A DNA stretch of 64,000 bases from positions 68,086,330-68,150,329 of the forward strand of contig JAAALK010000079.1 in assembly GCA_019279435.1 (NCBI GenBank), read 5' to 3'. A program made the translations under genes and the position numbers. A model generated the notes under the pieces. The model worked only from the letters and a program-made list of their open reading frames with translations. It searched no databases and had not been told where the DNA came from. The DNA is from Zizania palustris (Eukaryota; Streptophyta; Magnoliopsida; Poales; Poaceae). Below, in pieces: positions 60,653 to 64,000 of this stretch (positions within the stretch are counted from its first letter, which is position 1; each line of letters starts with the position of its first letter).

Positions 60653-62126
60653 GTTAAAACTAAAAAAATTAAATACACACATACTCCACATATTTTATAG
60701 TTGTTGACTGAGTGGCGAAAACATTAACACACGTGAAGCTAAACAATTTTATATCTTCTATATCATTTTAAAACTAGTCATAGACATGACTATTTCAATT
60801 TTCAGACTACTAATTTAATATCACCACTCATATAAACCATATCCCATATCAATTTTTATATTACAAACTATCTTAATTAAGAGTCCTGCACATGACCGGA
60901 AGAGCCGACTTTCGTGTGCCTGCTATACACACAAGCGGAGTAACGCCGTTTGCTACATTGGATCGTCCGGAACTCGACTTGTTCAGTCGTTTGTATATCA
61001 TTTTCGATTAATTAAAGCAGTTTGATTCGATTACACTTAACAGCCAAGCATTGCGATGAGCAAAAAGGCTAGGCATTCCCAAAGCACAGACCCAACTGCT
61101 CTCCAGCCCACGGATTTTTTTTTAAAAAAAGCGAAAGTGAAACAAAACAAACTACACAAATTTTCATTAAAAAACAAAACAAAACTGGACAAATATTATA
61201 TTTGTAATTTGTTCAAAAAAAAAAGAGAGAACAAAGTGAGGAGAAGGTGACCAGGTCTCTCTTCCGGCTCACGCGACTGCTCCACCGGACGCGCCGCCCC
61301 CCGCCAACCACCGCGCCGACGAGGCGACGACCCTCCGCCGCTGCAGGGGTCGGAACGGGGGCATCGACACCGACACTGACGACGACAGGTATTCGCGCAC
61401 TTGCTCCTGGATGCTGCACTGGAGGATACTACGGCCTTTCCGATTTGACGCGTGAGATCACTTGTGTCTCACCATTGCTCGGAGAGTCGGGAGGTTCCCA
61501 CTCCCTACCAGCATAGCGTCGGCGGCTGTAGCTCCGCCGCATGAGGAGGTACCCGACGACCACCACGGCCTGCAGGCCGGCAAGGTGAGCTCCTCCCGCC
61601 GATTCCATGCGCCGCCGAAGGGAAGGGAGGGGGAAGGGGGTGGACGGGGGCGGGTCTCGTTAGCCTGGGGGGAGGGGAAAGAATGGTGGCGGGGCGGGCC
61701 GGAAACGGGGAGGAGGCAGGAGGGAAGCTCGAAGAGTAGCTCACCGGTGTCCGGGCGTCCGGCCCTGCTGAAGAGTGATGAAAGATAGAAAAAGGAGGGC
61801 AGATGGTATTTTTGTTGTAGTTACATGTTTTGAAACGATGCTACTTTGGAGTTTCAGAGATCTCTCAGACCAAATTTTTGTGTAGCATATCTGTAGAGGA
61901 GAGTGCATACCTTGCAGTGGTATTATCTAATTTTTTTCTTTCCAATTTGATTCAACCAGGTCAGAGCAGCTCGATTTGGTGCACTAGCTTGGCAAAAACT
62001 TCAATGGCATTGAACTTAGGGTTTACTGTTCAGTTATAGGGCGGTTCCTCTTGCCACATTGAATTCAGGAGACAAGTTGTTTCTGAAGCTTGGTGTTGGG
62101 TGGTTTTAACTAAGCCAGGTGATAGC

Positions 62127-63320
62127 ATGATCAAGCAAATCCTTGGGCGGTTCCCCAAGAAACCGTCCAAATCAGGGGATAAAGACATTATTGGCAGGTC
62201 AAGCTCCTCAGTGCCAAATCCACCGTTCGGGCCAAGAGGTGTAGAAAGGACCTCCAACTTCAGTAGCCAACCACCGGATATCTCAAGCTCCGGGGTTAGT
62301 TATAGGAGTGGCATGCACGTTGGAAATGCAAACTCAAGGGTGAACGGAAATCTGGTACAACCGACCTTTGAGTTGTTGCCAAGCTTTAAGGATGTGCCCA
62401 ACACAGAAAAGCATAACCTGTTACTCAAAAAACTGAACTTGTGCTGTGCCACATTTGACTTCACAGATCCGACAAAGAGTATAAAGGAGAAGGAAATAAA
62501 GAGGCAAACCTTGTTGGAACTCGTTGACTATATTGCCTCAGCCAATGGGAAGTTTCCAGAGGTAATTATGCAAGAGATCACAAGGATGGTTTTTGTAAAC
62601 TTGTTCAGGGCACTGCCTACCCTGCCCAGAGAGAATAAGATAGAAGCCTTTGATTTGGACGAGGAGGAGCCTGTGATGGATCCTGCGTGGTCACACTTGC
62701 AGATTGTTTATGAGTTGTTCTTGAGGTTCATTCAATCTCCAGAGACTGATGCCAAGTTGGCTAAAAGATACATTGATCATTCGTTTGTCCTGAGATTACT
62801 TGACCTCTTTGACTCAGAGGACCCTAGGGAGAGGGAGTACCTCAAGATGATACTTCACCGTGTCTATGGAAAATTCATGGTTCATCGGCCATTTATTAGG
62901 AAAGCAATCAACAACATATTTTATCAGTTCATATATGAAACTGGAAAACACAATGGAATTGCTGAGCTATTGGAGATTTTAGGAAGCATCATCAATGGGT
63001 TTGCCTTGCCACTTAAGGAGGAGCATAAATTGTTCCTCGTACGGGCCCTGATTCCACTTCACAAGCCAAAGTGCATCTCAATGTATCATCAACAGTTGTC
63101 TTACAGCATTACCCAGTTTGTTGAAAAAGATTGCAAGCTTGCAGACACGGTAATCAGGGGCCTATTGAAATATTGGCCCATCACAAACAGCTCCAAGGAG
63201 GTGATGTTTTTGGGAGAGTTGGAAGAGATATTAGAGGCTACACAACCTGCAGAGTTTCAGAAATGCATGGTTCCTCTTTTCCGTCAGATTGCACGGTGTC
63301 TGAACAGTTCTCACTTTCAG
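62127..63320 (+). CDS. PP2A B' (B56) regulatory subunit, first coding exon; 3' end beyond window
   Basis: One long exon from ATG at 62127 to a GT donor at 63320/63321, 398 codons, phase 0. The final exon must lie to the right of the window. B'/B56 subunits give protein phosphatase 2A its substrate choice and location. The N-terminal 90 residues are variable and basic/Ser-rich (MIKQILGRFPKKPSKSGDKD). The B56 domain starts near FELLPSFKDVPNTEKHNLLL. Its HEAT-like helices include LLELVDYIASANGKFPE, YELFLRFIQSPETDAKLAKR, DPREREYLKMILHRVYGKF and NIFYQFIYETGKHNGIAELL. The visible end KCMVPLFRQIARCLNSSHFQ is where plant B' genes usually have their last intron. An ATG at 62100 is in frame but adds only nine non-conserved residues. 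Confidence 0.95.
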
Positions 63321-63566
63321 GTAATATTAATTGCATAGCTTGTCATTAGTTCATTACAAACTTGCCTGTTTGTATCTTTTGCTCCCACTTTATCTTTAAC
63401 ATTCCATCATTTTATGCTAAAACTGGAACAGATGCATTACTTTCTTGGTAACCATCTCATTTTGCACATTTTATTTCTATTCAAGTCATGTTAGCCTACA
63501 TGCAGTGTGTTGATTATGTTTCTTTATCCTTTGTTGGGTACTCAGGCTTAGAATTGTACAACCTAG

Positions 63567-63783
63567 TGTTAGCGTCCCAGGCTTTATCTCCACCCACCCT
63601 CGCCCCATGTTCAGGCGTTCATGCACATCCGATGCACCCTTATAAGCGGAGAGCCCTCTCCATTCCAAAAGACCGGCCTGAGGGAGGATGACTACTCTCC
63701 CTTATAAGGAGCTCGTAGCCCCCTTGCGTAGGCGAGGTGGGACTAAAGTTGGCTGGCAACACCCTAGTCCATACGCCCTAACA
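63567..63783 (-). repeat. Left (3') LTR of the TRIM-like element
   Basis: 217-bp LTR; the partner copy begins at 63842 and differs by scattered substitutions (for example ggcttt versus agcttt near its start). Confidence 0.85.
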
Positions 63784-64000
63784 TCCCACCTCCCTAGGAA
63801 GCCCCCTAGGTAGGCATGGCGATGCTGGCTCTAATACCAGTTGTTAGCGTCCCAAGCTTTAGCTCCACTCACCCTCGCCCCACGTTCAGGCGTTCATGCG
63901 CATCCGACGTACCCTTATAAGCGGAGAGCCCTCTCCATCCCAAAAGACCGGCCTGAGGGAGGATGGCTACTCTCCCTTATAAGGAGCTCGTAGCCCCCTT
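63567..64000 (-). mobile_element. TRIM/SMART-like miniature LTR retrotransposon in PP2A B' intron (right end beyond window)
   Basis: A direct repeat starts at 63567 (tgttagcgtcccaggctt) and again at 63842 (tgttagcgtcccaagctt). The left LTR is 63567-63783, 217 bp, with inverted ends TGTTAG/CTAACA. Only 58 bp separate the LTRs. On the minus strand this spacer holds ACTGGTATTAGAGC next to the right LTR (one mismatch to the initiator tRNA-Met primer site TGGTATCAGAGC) and GGGAGGTGGGA, a polypurine tract, next to the left LTR. The element is therefore minus-oriented and has essentially only LTR, primer site and polypurine tract. The right LTR is cut by the window edge after 159 bp. Confidence 0.87.

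Larger units (their letters stand above)
58802..62126. other. Intergenic region between PTI1-like and PP2A B' genes, including their leaders
   Basis: 58802-59470 holds the PTI1-like promoter/leader, GC-rich at its right end. 59890-60100 is a MITE. 60100-61200 is AT-rich with an (AT)n tract at 60633-60652. 61210-61790 is GC-rich and probably includes the PP2A 5' UTR exon. A donor-like CAAG/GTGAGC at 61584/61585 and acceptor-like AACCAG/GT at 61959/61960 would define a 5' UTR intron of about 375 bp. Other short open frames in the GC-rich part show no homology to known proteins. Confidence 0.45.

Noticed and set aside
61462..61788. Possible small protein upstream of the PP2A gene
   Set aside because: GC-rich leader sequence with a likely 5' UTR splice donor; no similarity or conserved start was seen.
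1..64000. CRISPR arrays, bacterial operons, phage or virus-derived gene clusters
   Set aside because: No regularly spaced repeats, Shine-Dalgarno-led gene strings or viral gene sets were seen. Introns, transit peptides and plant transposons show a plant nuclear sequence.

Overview
The window is nuclear DNA of a grass (Poaceae). The coding sequence is a string of intron-rich plant genes with GC-rich 5' ends. They include plastid-targeted proteins, an FAR1-related gene, a PPR gene, a PTI1-like kinase and a Rab-A GTPase. Between and inside them lie typical grass transposons: long solo LTRs, an hAT fragment, a MULE-type MITE, TRIM-like LTR elements and a LINE. The density of about one gene per 4-5 kb points to a compact genome such as a rice relative, but the species cannot be fixed from the sequence alone.

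Layout, left to right. 26-1638 (-): FAD-dependent CRTISO-like oxidoreductase, cut by the left edge and carrying an apparent 1-bp frameshift. 3709-8104 (+): VPS9-type Rab5 GEF, with a GC-AG intron that contains a small LTR retrotransposon. 8915-8996 (-): tRNA-Ser(AGA). 9180-9645 (-): broken fragment of an unrecognised gene. 10224-15732 (-): RABA2/Rab11-type GTPase whose single intron holds a 3.9-kb solo LTR with perfect target-site duplication (TSD). 16907-20193: a second, related solo LTR in the opposite orientation. 20968-23551 (-): LEA14/WHy-type gene split by an hAT element inside the coding exon. 24622-26413 (+): plastid ribosomal protein bS6. 27505-32768 (-): LUC7-like U1 snRNP factor, 13 exons. 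33113-35580 (+): 5'-truncated LINE. 36220-38220 (-): DCC1 cohesion-establishment protein. 40029-42866 (+): FAR1-related (FRS) protein. 43830-45247 (-): decayed DEAD-box helicase pseudogene. 47195-50770 (-): poly(ADP-ribose) glycohydrolase. 50952-53117 (+): PPR gene with two opposing frameshifts, head-to-head with PARG. 54065-58801 (-): PTI1-like kinase. 62127-63320 onward (+): PP2A B' subunit, running off the right edge, with a TRIM-like LTR element in its first coding intron.

The genes do not form a pathway; this is ordinary plant gene order. Exon models for VPS9, RABA2, bS6, LUC7, DCC1, FRS, PARG and PTI1 were assembled by hand. Each has consistent splice sites, keeps phase and gives an open frame from start to stop. 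Four loci look damaged: the CRTISO-like gene, the LEA14-like gene, the DEAD-box copy and the PPR gene. I found no convincing new biological system. The most informative items are structural: the hAT-split LEA14 gene, the inverted pair of sibling solo LTRs, the miniature LTR element at the right edge, and the paired frameshifts.
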